A stretch of 32,788 nt of DNA from assembly GCA_965661265.1 (NCBI GenBank), contig CBFIDE010000022.1:1-32788 (forward strand), given 5' to 3'. Origin of the DNA: CBFIDE01 sp965661265. Lineage in GTDB: Bacteria; Bacteroidota; Bacteroidia; Flavobacteriales; Schleiferiaceae. The first letter of the stretch is position 1. Every line of letters begins with the position of its first letter. Under the pieces are notes generated by a model. That model saw nothing but the letters and a program-made list of their open reading frames with translations, had not been told where the DNA came from and did not search any database. Below, piece by piece: positions 16,028 through 23,514 of this stretch. The position numbers and the translations under genes are program-made.

Positions 16028-16555
16028 CTAAAGGTTTATTTCCTGTACAAACTTTTTTAACTTTCCAACGGCATGATGGTAAGACGCCTTTAAAGCTCCT
16101 ACTGACGTCTCTAAAACCTCAGACATTTCATCATATTTCATTTCATCAAAGTACTTCAATTGGAAAACTATTCTTTGTTTTTCCGGGAGAGTTTCCAGAG
16201 CAAGGGCAAAATGTTTCTCAAATTCATCCCCATTAAAGTAAACATCACTCTCAAGTTCTATTTCTAAATTATTAGATAGGTGTTTCTTTTCCTTTTTCAG
16301 ATGGCTTAAAGCTTCGTTGGTAGCTATTCTGTACATCCAAGTGTAAATAGCAGAGTTGCCTTTGAACTTGCTTAAGTTTTGCCAAATCTTAACAAAAGTA
16401 TTTTGCAAGCAGTCATTAGTGGAGTCGTGCGAAACAAGGATTTTTCGTAAATGCCAATACAGATCTTGTTGATACTCTTTTACAAGAATTTCAAATACTT
16501 TTTCCCATTTCTTTGATTGTAGAAATGTTTGAATAAGTGGATTTTCTTTTTGCAT
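16028..16555 (-). CDS. ECF-family RNA polymerase sigma factor
   Basis: 175-residue group 4 sigma factor. Region 2 (about 25-90) includes the core-binding and −10-recognition helices DCLQNTFVKIWQNLSKF and TWMYRIATNEALSHLKK. Region 4 (about 120-172) includes LPEKQRIVFQLKYFDEMKY and the helix-turn-helix EMSEVLETSVGALKASYHHAV. There is no region 3, as expected for ECF factors. It is the first gene of a three-gene unit with the one-TM protein and the Spy-like protein, which would respectively restrain it and report envelope state. A near −7 element lies upstream. Confidence 0.93.
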   Translation of the reverse strand: MQKENPLIQTFLQSKKWEKVFEILVKEYQQDLYWHLRKILVSHDSTNDCLQNTFVKIWQNLSKFKGNSAIYTWMYRIATNEALSHLKKEKKHLSNNLEIELESDVYFNGDEFEKHFALALETLPEKQRIVFQLKYFDEMKYDEMSEVLETSVGALKASYHHAVGKLKKFVQEINL

Positions 16556-16596
16556 TCTCTTATTGGACTCTAAGTTGGTGAAATAGTTTAAGAGCG

Positions 16597-16604
16597 CAAA
16601 TAAA
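16597..16604 (-). promoter_or_regulatory. Possible −7 element of the sigma-factor operon
   Basis: Minus-strand TTTATTTG differs from TAnnTTTG at one base. It lies 41 nt before the ATG and overlaps the T-tract of the upstream terminator. If the operon is autoregulated, an ECF-type promoter would be needed instead; none was identified. Confidence 0.25.
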
Positions 16605-16637
16605 AAAAGCCCTCGTGCTAATTTTGGCAGGAGGGCT
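16602..16637 (-). terminator. Terminator of the transketolase operon
   Basis: On the minus strand AGCCCTC-C-TGC pairs with GCA-C-GAGGGCT (one mismatch, loop of 8) and runs into seven T. It lies 22 nt after the tktC-half stop. Confidence 0.8.
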
Positions 16638-16658
16638 GTATGATGCTTATTTATAAAA

Positions 16659-17612
16659 TTACTTTCTGCTTATCGCGATTTTTGATTTCTCAACGATGCT
16701 TTTTGCATTAAGCCCATATTTTTCTAAAAGTTGTTCTGGTGTGCCACTTTCGCCAAAGCTATCTTGAACAGCAACAAATTCTTGAGGAACAGGAAGTTTT
16801 CTTGATAGCATACTAGAAACACTTTCCCCTAAACCACCCGCTTGTTGATGCTCTTCAGCTGTAACAACGCAGCATGTTTTAGAAATAGATTTCATTAGAA
16901 TATCCTCATCTAAGGGCTTAATAGTGTGAATATTTATTACCTCAGCACTAATTCCTTGTTCTTCTAGAATTTCAGCAGCTTCAAGAGCTTTCCATACCAT
17001 ATGACCAGTAGCCACAATGGTTATATCAGAACCTTCATTAAGAAGAAGGCCTTTTCCAATTTGAAAATCTTGATCTGCAGGAGTGAAGTTAGCTACTTTT
17101 GGACGTCCAAATCTTAAATAAACAGGACCTTCAAATTTAGCAATAGCAATAGTCGCTGCCTTAGTTTGATTGTAATCACAAGTGTTGATTACTGTCATTC
17201 CTGGTAACATTTTCATAAGGCCAATGTCTTCAAGGATTTGGTGAGTAGCACCATCTTCTCCTAAAGTTAGTCCAGAATGAGAAGCACATATTTTAACATT
17301 CTTATCTGAATAAGCTACAGATTGTCTTATTTGGTCATAAACTCTACCAGTAGAAAAGTTAGCAAAGGTACCTGTAAAAGGAATTTTGCCGCCAATTGTC
17401 ATACCCGCTGCGATGCCAATCATATTAGCTTCAGCAATCCCGATTTGAAAAAACCTATCAGGAAACTGTTTTTTAAAGTCACCCATTTTTAAAGAACCTG
17501 TTAGATCAGCACAAAGAGCGACTACATCTGGGTTAGTTTTACCTAATTCAGTAAGTCCGTCTCCGAATCCTGAACGAGTGTCTTTAGCGCCTTGGTCAAT
17601 ATATTTTTTCAT
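16659..17612 (-). CDS. Transketolase, C-terminal subunit
   Basis: 317-residue subunit carrying the pyrimidine-binding and C-terminal domains of a split transketolase, which moves two-carbon units in the non-oxidative pentose phosphate pathway. The catalytic Glu61 of the pyrimidine domain is in IGIAEANMIGIAAGM. SGLTLGEDGATHQ and the C-terminal domain EEHQQAGGLGES are typical. Bacteroidota and archaea often encode transketolase as two polypeptides, so this is not a broken gene. The N-terminal subunit is not adjacent, because a VWA gene separates them; the start is one base from the VWA stop. No separate promoter is seen. Confidence 0.93.
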   Translation of the reverse strand: MKKYIDQGAKDTRSGFGDGLTELGKTNPDVVALCADLTGSLKMGDFKKQFPDRFFQIGIAEANMIGIAAGMTIGGKIPFTGTFANFSTGRVYDQIRQSVAYSDKNVKICASHSGLTLGEDGATHQILEDIGLMKMLPGMTVINTCDYNQTKAATIAIAKFEGPVYLRFGRPKVANFTPADQDFQIGKGLLLNEGSDITIVATGHMVWKALEAAEILEEQGISAEVINIHTIKPLDEDILMKSISKTCCVVTAEEHQQAGGLGESVSSMLSRKLPVPQEFVAVQDSFGESGTPEQLLEKYGLNAKSIVEKSKIAISRK

Positions 17613-17613
17613 A

Positions 17614-19002
17614 TTAATTGAGTTTTACAATACTTATGTTGCCTGAACTTACAGTAAACTTTTTGCTTACTGAATATTCGCTTTTTTGTGAGGTTTTAGA
17701 TCTAAAAACAACCCGATAATTTCCAGGTTGCAATTTAATGCTTTGATTTCTGCTATCACTATTCAGGTCAATGACCCATTCTAGTTGATTATTTCTTTCG
17801 ATTAATATACTTCCAAATCCAGGAGAACTACTACTTATATTTACTGTACCGGGAGGTGGAATGCTTAAGCTTGTAGTTTCATTTGCTTTAATTCTAATAT
17901 TGGATTTTGAGAATCTAGGCAGACTTAATATTTCTATGTTATAGTTCCCTTGAAGATACTTTTGAGAAGTGTTGAATTCTTGAACATGTAATATCTCTGT
18001 GCCATTCTTGGTCCTAATGATACACTTCAGATCATCATAAGATGTTCTATTAGACGGAAGTTCTAATTTCAAACTTCCTCTAGCTAGATTAGCGCCAATC
18101 ATATTGTGCTTACCAGCTGCAATTCTCACGCTATCTATATGTACTTCCGGAATAGAATGAATTGTAATATCGTAGGTAACTAATGGGTCTAAATAAATGG
18201 TGTCAGGATTTCCTATATAATTTAATGTATGTATGATTTGCTTTTTAAGCAAGCCGCTTGTCCTATCATAAAAGCTTATAGGAACATCAGTTTCTGAAGG
18301 AAGGCCATTTTTGTCCAATAGATTAATTTGAGCAGAGGTATTATCCAAAGCTTGAGAAATTACAATGTCCAATACATTCTCAAAAGTTTTTTCGTCAGAC
18401 GCATCATAGTAATTTCCAACACATTCAAAAGTGTTTTTATACTCTTCATCTAAACCAATACCAATAACAAATGGCTTTAGTGCGATACCTTTCTTCTGTA
18501 ATTGCCTAGAAGCGGCACAGGGATCTTCGTCACATGACTCTACACCATCAGTAATTAGAATAATAATATTTCTACAGTTTTCACAATCACCAAAATCATT
18601 GGCTGCTCTAGAAAGCGAACGTGCTATAGGAGTAGTTCCCTTAGGTTTGATTCCTCTTAGAACTTTTTTTATTTTAGGAATATTATTAAAGCCAAATCCT
18701 ACTTCTAGTCTCGTATCATTACAGTCTTGCGGCGGAACAGGTTTTTGATGGCCATAAACTCTCAAGGCTAATTGGAATGAATTGCTATTAAGGCTTTGGA
18801 GACTGTCAAGCATTTCAGACATCAAACGTCTGGCAATATCTATTTTTTGACCAGAATCCCAACGTCCATACATGCTCTGAGATCCATCAAAAACAAATAG
18901 TATTCTAGTAAGTCCTTCTTCATTGGTCTTTTTAGTCTGCGCGTTAAGGCTTAGAATAAAAAAACTACAAATAAAGAGTAGTATGTGTTTTTTTAAGATC
19001 AA
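17614..19002 (-). CDS. Secreted von Willebrand factor A-domain protein encoded between the transketolase halves
   Basis: 462-residue exported protein. The signal peptide (about 1-22, ending LNAQ) starts at a TTG codon placed directly after the transketolase-N stop; the next Met is residue 44, inside the VWA domain. The VWA domain (about 33-215) has a complete metal-ion adhesion site: D39-G-S-Q-S43, T124 in KGTTPIA and D152 in ITDGVESC. Six cysteines (94, 140, 143, 157, 162, 194) in an exported protein suggest disulfides. Residues 220-462 are β-rich with PEGA-like segments (LQGNYNIEI, LQPGNYRVVF). VWA domains bind proteins or matrix. I recognise no specific function, and there is no obvious T9SS tail or membrane anchor. 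Confidence 0.85.
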   Translation of the reverse strand: MILKKHILLFICSFFILSLNAQTKKTNEEGLTRILFVFDGSQSMYGRWDSGQKIDIARRLMSEMLDSLQSLNSNSFQLALRVYGHQKPVPPQDCNDTRLEVGFGFNNIPKIKKVLRGIKPKGTTPIARSLSRAANDFGDCENCRNIIILITDGVESCDEDPCAASRQLQKKGIALKPFVIGIGLDEEYKNTFECVGNYYDASDEKTFENVLDIVISQALDNTSAQINLLDKNGLPSETDVPISFYDRTSGLLKKQIIHTLNYIGNPDTIYLDPLVTYDITIHSIPEVHIDSVRIAAGKHNMIGANLARGSLKLELPSNRTSYDDLKCIIRTKNGTEILHVQEFNTSQKYLQGNYNIEILSLPRFSKSNIRIKANETTSLSIPPPGTVNISSSSPGFGSILIERNNQLEWVIDLNSDSRNQSIKLQPGNYRVVFRSKTSQKSEYSVSKKFTVSSGNISIVKLN

Positions 19003-19851
19003 TTAGTAGTCTCCCAGAGATTCATTTAATTGTGATAAAGCATTAGCCAGCTGATCATCATTTGGTGCAATACCATGCCATTCATGAGTGCCTTCCATGA
19101 AATCAACGCCTGCACCCATTTCAGTATGCATTATTACCATAACAGGCTTAGAGTTACCACATAAGCTTTTGGCTTTTTCAAGGCCTTCAATAACCGATTT
19201 CATATCGTTACCATTTTCAATCTCCATAACCTCCCAACCAAAAGCTTTGAATTTGTCTGAAAGGGATCCCATGGCAAGGACATCATCTGTGGAGCCATCA
19301 ATTTGCTGACCATTAGCATCAATTGTGGCAATATAGTTATCCACTTTATTGGCAGAAGCGTACATAGCAGCCTCCCATATTTGACCTTCTTGAAGTTCAC
19401 CATCACCGTGTAGTGAATAAACTATGCTCTTGTCACCATTCAACTTTTTACTTAATGCGGAACCAATAGCAACAGACATTCCTTGACCTAAAGAACCAGA
19501 AGCTATTCTTATACCTGGCAGGCCTTCATGAGTTGTAGGATGTCCTTGAAGTCTGGAGTTTATAAGTCTAAAAGTGTTTAGCTCATCAACAGGAAAATAT
19601 CCGGATCTAGCTAATACGCTGTAAAATACTGGACTGATATGACCATTAGATAAAAAGAATAAATCTTCATTTTTAGCGTCCATGCTGAAGTTCTCAGCAT
19701 GATGATTCAGCATTTCAAAATAAAGAGCTACAAAATAATCGGTACAACCTAAAGAACCTCCTGGGTGCCCAGAGTTCACCTTGTGTACCATTCTAACTAT
19801 ATCTCTTCTTACTTGAGATGCAATGTCTTCTAACTTCTTGATGTCTGCCAT
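19003..19851 (-). CDS. Transketolase, N-terminal (TPP-binding) subunit
   Basis: 282-residue subunit with the thiamine-diphosphate pyrophosphate domain of transketolase. SGHPGGSLGCTDYFVAL is near the N-terminus. The TPP/Mg motif starts at G149-D150-G151 (HGDGELQEGQIWEA) and ends at about N180 (IDANGQQ). HEWHGIAPND is near the end. It needs the C-terminal subunit encoded at 16659-17612. The frame is open up to 19950, but a perfect −7 element at 19870-19877 and the family start MADIKKLEDIA support ATG 19851. It is the first gene of the operon tktN-VWA-tktC. Confidence 0.93.
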   Translation of the reverse strand: MADIKKLEDIASQVRRDIVRMVHKVNSGHPGGSLGCTDYFVALYFEMLNHHAENFSMDAKNEDLFFLSNGHISPVFYSVLARSGYFPVDELNTFRLINSRLQGHPTTHEGLPGIRIASGSLGQGMSVAIGSALSKKLNGDKSIVYSLHGDGELQEGQIWEAAMYASANKVDNYIATIDANGQQIDGSTDDVLAMGSLSDKFKAFGWEVMEIENGNDMKSVIEGLEKAKSLCGNSKPVMVIMHTEMGAGVDFMEGTHEWHGIAPNDDQLANALSQLNESLGDY

Positions 19852-19869
19852 TTCCTTAATTTCTTGTGG

Positions 19870-19877
19870 CAAAAGTA
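19870..19877 (-). promoter_or_regulatory. −7 element of the transketolase-VWA operon
   Basis: Minus-strand TACTTTTG is a perfect TAnnTTTG, 18 nt before ATG 19851. No clear −33. It is divergent from the ychF element about 95 nt away. Confidence 0.5.
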
Positions 19878-19971
19878 TTACTTCTAAGTTTTCTGATTGC
19901 CCATTGTTTAAAAAAAATGATAACCTCCACAGAATAGCAAAAACAATCATTAAAGTGGCATCAGTTATTCT

Positions 19972-19979
19972 TACCTTTG
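19972..19979 (+). promoter_or_regulatory. −7 element of ychF
   Basis: TACCTTTG is a perfect TAnnTTTG, 19 nt before ATG 19999. No clear −33. Confidence 0.5.
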
Positions 19980-19998
19980 CCGATCTAATAATAAATCT

Positions 19999-21093
19999 AT
20001 GAAATGTGGTATTGTAGGTTTGCCTAATGTGGGTAAATCAACTCTTTTTAATTGCCTCAGTAATGCTAAGGCACAGTCAGCTAACTTTCCTTTTTGTACA
20101 ATTGAACCAAATGTTGGTATGGTAACAGTGCCAGATCCGAGGCTTTATAAGTTAGAGGAATTGGTGCATCCTGAAAGGGTAGTTCCGGCAAATGTTGAGA
20201 TAGTTGATATAGCAGGATTAGTAAAAGGAGCCAGCAAAGGAGAAGGACTTGGAAATCAATTCTTAGGAAACATTAGAGAATGTAATGCAATTCTTCATGT
20301 CCTGCGCTGTTTTGAGAATGATAATATTGTACATGTTGACGGAAGTGTAGATCCGATAAGGGATAAAGAAACTATTGATATCGAGCTACAGCTAAAAGAT
20401 CTTGAAACCTTAGATAAGGCTTTAGATAAATTGAAAAAAGCTACAAGATCGGGAGATAAAAAGGCACTAGCTAATGTTGCTTGCTTTGAACGATTAAAAC
20501 TTCATTTGGAGCAAGGTAAAAGTGTAAGAAACTTTGATGTTCTAAGTGAGGATGAGGAGCTGCTTATTGGCGATTCTCATTTTTTAACGGCTAAACCGGT
20601 AATTTACATTTGCAATGTAGATGAGGAATCAGCTAAAGATGGAAATAAGTTTGTAGACTTGGTTGGCGCAATGGCTAAAGAAGAAAATGCTCAAATGATT
20701 TATCTTGCTGTAGGTACTGAAGCAGATATTACAGAGTTGGAGACTTTTGAAGAAAGACAAATGTTTTTAGAGGATTTAGGCTTGTCAGAACCAGGAAATA
20801 ATAAATTAATTAGAGCGGCTTACGAGCTCTTAAACTTGCAAACCTATTTTACAGCAGGAGTAAAAGAAGTAAGAGCATGGACTATTCTAAAAGGTTCTAC
20901 AGCTCCCCAAGCCGCCGGAGTTATTCATACAGATTTTGAAAAAGGTTTTATTAGGGCTGAAGTTATATCTTACGACAATTACGTGCAGTATGGCTCTGAA
21001 TCAGCTGCAAGAGATGCTGGAAAACTATCTGTAGAAGGTAAAGAGTATATCGTAGGAGATGGAGATGTAATGCATTTTAGATTTAACGTTTAA
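19999..21093 (+). CDS. ychF: YchF/OLA1-family redox-regulated ATPase
   Basis: 364-residue Obg-related P-loop protein that binds the ribosome and, unlike its relatives, prefers ATP. P-loop GLPNVGKST is at 7-15, the G3 region is DIAGLVKGASKGEGLGNQFL, and the G4 position reads NVDE (in YICNVDEES) instead of NKxD, the mark of ATP specificity. A coiled-coil insertion lies at about 125-165. The C-terminal TGS domain contains TYFTAGVKEVRAWT and AGVIHTDFEKGFIRAEV. Length is normal. It is monocistronic, divergent from the transketolase operon. Confidence 0.96.
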   Translation: MKCGIVGLPNVGKSTLFNCLSNAKAQSANFPFCTIEPNVGMVTVPDPRLYKLEELVHPERVVPANVEIVDIAGLVKGASKGEGLGNQFLGNIRECNAILHVLRCFENDNIVHVDGSVDPIRDKETIDIELQLKDLETLDKALDKLKKATRSGDKKALANVACFERLKLHLEQGKSVRNFDVLSEDEELLIGDSHFLTAKPVIYICNVDEESAKDGNKFVDLVGAMAKEENAQMIYLAVGTEADITELETFEERQMFLEDLGLSEPGNNKLIRAAYELLNLQTYFTAGVKEVRAWTILKGSTAPQAAGVIHTDFEKGFIRAEVISYDNYVQYGSESAARDAGKLSVEGKEYIVGDGDVMHFRFNV

Positions 21094-21095
21094 GG

Positions 21096-21103
21096 TATTT
21101 TTG
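21096..21103 (+). promoter_or_regulatory. Possible −7 element for parE
   Basis: TATTTTTG is a perfect TAnnTTTG directly after the ychF stop, which would give an mRNA leader of about 80 nt for parE. A second, imperfect AT-rich candidate lies near 21155. Neither has a clear −33. Confidence 0.3.
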
Positions 21104-21188
21104 ATAAACTGTTTAAAACTGCTTGCCCACCTTATAGTTTAAGTACTATTATTTTATAATTTGGTCAAGACACACAGAAAAATGCATC

Positions 21189-23054
21189 ATGGCTGAAACT
21201 CAGTACAATGAAGATAATATACGGTCTTTAGACTGGAAAGAGCATATCAGGTTACGACCTGGAATGTACATTGGTAAGCTAGGAGACGGTTCGGCTCAAG
21301 ATGATGGTATCTATATTTTACTGAAAGAAATTCTTGACAACTCTATTGACGAATTTGTCATGGGAGCTGGAAAGACTATTGAAATTAGTGTCAAAGAAGG
21401 TCAAGTTAGCGTTAGAGATTACGGAAGAGGTATTCCTCTTGGAAAGGTAATTGACTGTGTCTCTAAAATAAATACTGGAGCTAAATATGATTCTAAGGCT
21501 TTTAAGAAGTCTGTTGGATTAAACGGTGTTGGTACTAAGGCTGTTAACGCTTTGTCTTCTGAATTTATAGTTCAGAGTATTAGAGAAGGTCAAACAAAGC
21601 TTGCTAAATTTAATGGTGGAGTTTTAATCGAGGATGCTGATATTGTTGAATCTTCTGCTAGAAGAGGAACTAAATTTAGCTTTAGCCCAGATCCCGATAT
21701 CTTTAAGAATTATAGGTTCGTGAATGAGTATATTGAAAAAATGCTCTGGAACTATGCGTATCTCAATCCTGGCCTAACATTAATGTTTAATGGCCAGAAA
21801 ATACATTCTGAAAATGGATTGAAAGACCTTTTGCAGGATAATTTAGATGGTAATATTTTACATGATATTATTCATTTAAGAGGAGATGATATAGAAATTG
21901 CATTGACTCATAATGAAAGAAGTCAGAGTGAGCAGTATTATTCTTTTGTAAATGGCCAACATACCACTCAAGGCGGAACCCACCAATCTTCATTCAGAGA
22001 GGCCTTAGTAAAGACTCTAAGAGATTTTTACAATAAAAATTTTGATGCTTCCGATATTAGGCAGTCAGTGGTTGCCGCAATCAGTATCAAGGTTATGGAG
22101 CCTATTTTTGAGTCTCAGACTAAAACAAAATTAGGATCAAATGATATAGGCCCAGAAGGACCAACCATCAGGACTTTTGTGAATGATTTCATGAAGACCA
22201 AATTGGACAATTTCTTGCACAAGAATGAGAAAATCGCGGAAGCGATACTAAAGAAAATTCTAAGAGCAGAAAAAGAAAGAAAAGAGCTAAGCGGAATCAA
22301 GAAGCTTGCTAGAGATCGCGCAAAAAAATCCAGTTTACACAATAAGAAGTTAAGGGATTGTAGAGCTCATTATAATGAGTTGAAGAATGATAGAAGGTTA
22401 GAAACTACTTTATTTATTACTGAGGGAGATTCTGCTTCCGGATCGATAACTAAGTCAAGAGATGTAAATACTCAAGCCGTGTTTAGTCTTAAAGGAAAGC
22501 CCTTAAATTGCTTCGGTCTTTCTAAGAAAGTGGTCTATGAAAATGAGGAGTTCAACCTTTTGCAAGCTGCTCTTAATATAGAAGATGGGGTTGAGGATTT
22601 GAGGTATAATAATGTAGTGATAGCTACAGATGCCGATGTAGATGGAATGCATATTAGACTGCTTTTAATTACTTTCTTCTTGCAGTTTTTTCCTGAGCTA
22701 GTGAAAGAAGGTCACCTCTATATAATGCAGACTCCTTTATTTAGAGTTAGAAATAAAAAGGAAACCCTTTATTGTTATTCAGAAGATGAGAGGAGAGCTG
22801 CTTTAATGAAGCTAGGTGCGAAGGCAGAGATTACAAGATTTAAAGGATTGGGCGAAATATCGCCTGATGAATTTAAAAATTTCATTGGTGACGATATTAG
22901 ACTTGACCCAGTGATGATTGGTAAGGATTCTACTATTGAGGATATTCTTCAGTTTTATATGGGAAAGAATACTCCTAAAAGACAAGAGTTTATAATTGAC
23001 AATTTACGAGTGGAGAAAGATCTACTTGAAGAAAATAAGGCGCATGAGAATTAA
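21189..23054 (+). CDS. parE: DNA topoisomerase IV subunit B
   Basis: 621-residue ATPase subunit of topoisomerase IV, which decatenates daughter chromosomes. The GHKL ATPase has KEILDNSIDEF, DYGRGIPLGK and GLNGVGTKAVNALS. The transducer domain follows. The TOPRIM domain has FITEGDSASGS and TDADVDGMHIR for Mg binding. Pairing with a ParC-type subunit gene, and a length shorter than GyrB proteins with insertions, support ParE. The frame ends 11 nt inside the next gene (23044), so the three genes parE, membrane protein and parC are translated in an overlapping chain. Confidence 0.93.
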   Translation: MAETQYNEDNIRSLDWKEHIRLRPGMYIGKLGDGSAQDDGIYILLKEILDNSIDEFVMGAGKTIEISVKEGQVSVRDYGRGIPLGKVIDCVSKINTGAKYDSKAFKKSVGLNGVGTKAVNALSSEFIVQSIREGQTKLAKFNGGVLIEDADIVESSARRGTKFSFSPDPDIFKNYRFVNEYIEKMLWNYAYLNPGLTLMFNGQKIHSENGLKDLLQDNLDGNILHDIIHLRGDDIEIALTHNERSQSEQYYSFVNGQHTTQGGTHQSSFREALVKTLRDFYNKNFDASDIRQSVVAAISIKVMEPIFESQTKTKLGSNDIGPEGPTIRTFVNDFMKTKLDNFLHKNEKIAEAILKKILRAEKERKELSGIKKLARDRAKKSSLHNKKLRDCRAHYNELKNDRRLETTLFITEGDSASGSITKSRDVNTQAVFSLKGKPLNCFGLSKKVVYENEEFNLLQAALNIEDGVEDLRYNNVVIATDADVDGMHIRLLLITFFLQFFPELVKEGHLYIMQTPLFRVRNKKETLYCYSEDERRAALMKLGAKAEITRFKGLGEISPDEFKNFIGDDIRLDPVMIGKDSTIEDILQFYMGKNTPKRQEFIIDNLRVEKDLLEENKAHEN

Positions 23055-23514
23055 TTCATCACAATCTATTAAGTTCCTAAGATTTCTGTACTTACTCTGT
23101 ATTTTGAGTATAATAATTGATCTTATTCTTTTAAATATTGATGGTAGTTGGAAGAGTATTATTGGCTTTTCGCCGATTTCAATAGTAGTTATCATTATTC
23201 TAATTTATCGTGGACTTCCTATGTTTATGTATGATAGCGATGGTGAAGTTTTAAACTTTGATGCTAGAGAGCCTAACTTATTGGGTTTTTCAAGATTATT
23301 TCAAAAGCATTTTGAGTTTCCAAAGAGAAAATTGGTTGGTTTTAAAATAAAAAACAATCTTCTTAGAAGGGTTCTTATCGTTTACATCAGCAGTAAGGAT
23401 GGTACTAGGAAGAAGGAAACCGTGACTATTACTTACCTTAAAAGAAGAGAGCTTAAGGATTTGCACAAATCTTTGTCAGGGGTGTTGAATGAAAACAAGT
23501 CGAAGAATAAATGA
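23044..23514 (+). CDS. Two-TM membrane protein of unknown function between parE and parC
   Basis: 156-residue protein. Two hydrophobic helices (about 10-26 and 36-54) are joined by a short loop. A cytoplasmic β-rich domain (about 58-140) follows, including MYDSDGEVLNFDAREPNLLG, KLVGFKIKNNLLRRVLIVYI and a last helix LKRRELKDLHKSL, an arrangement like bacterial PH-domain membrane proteins. The tail is Lys/Asn-rich. The frame opens at 22996, but ATG 23044 gives the hydrophobic N-terminus. It overlaps parE by 11 nt and parC by ATGA. I do not recognise the family by name; the PH-like reading is inference. The conserved packing suggests co-expression with topoisomerase IV. Confidence 0.75.
   Translation: MRINSSQSIKFLRFLYLLCILSIIIDLILLNIDGSWKSIIGFSPISIVVIIILIYRGLPMFMYDSDGEVLNFDAREPNLLGFSRLFQKHFEFPKRKLVGFKIKNNLLRRVLIVYISSKDGTRKKETVTITYLKRRELKDLHKSLSGVLNENKSKNK

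Noticed and set aside
16659..19851. A single transketolase gene broken in two
   Set aside because: Both halves have proper starts and complete domains, and split transketolases are usual in this phylum. An intact gene lies between them.
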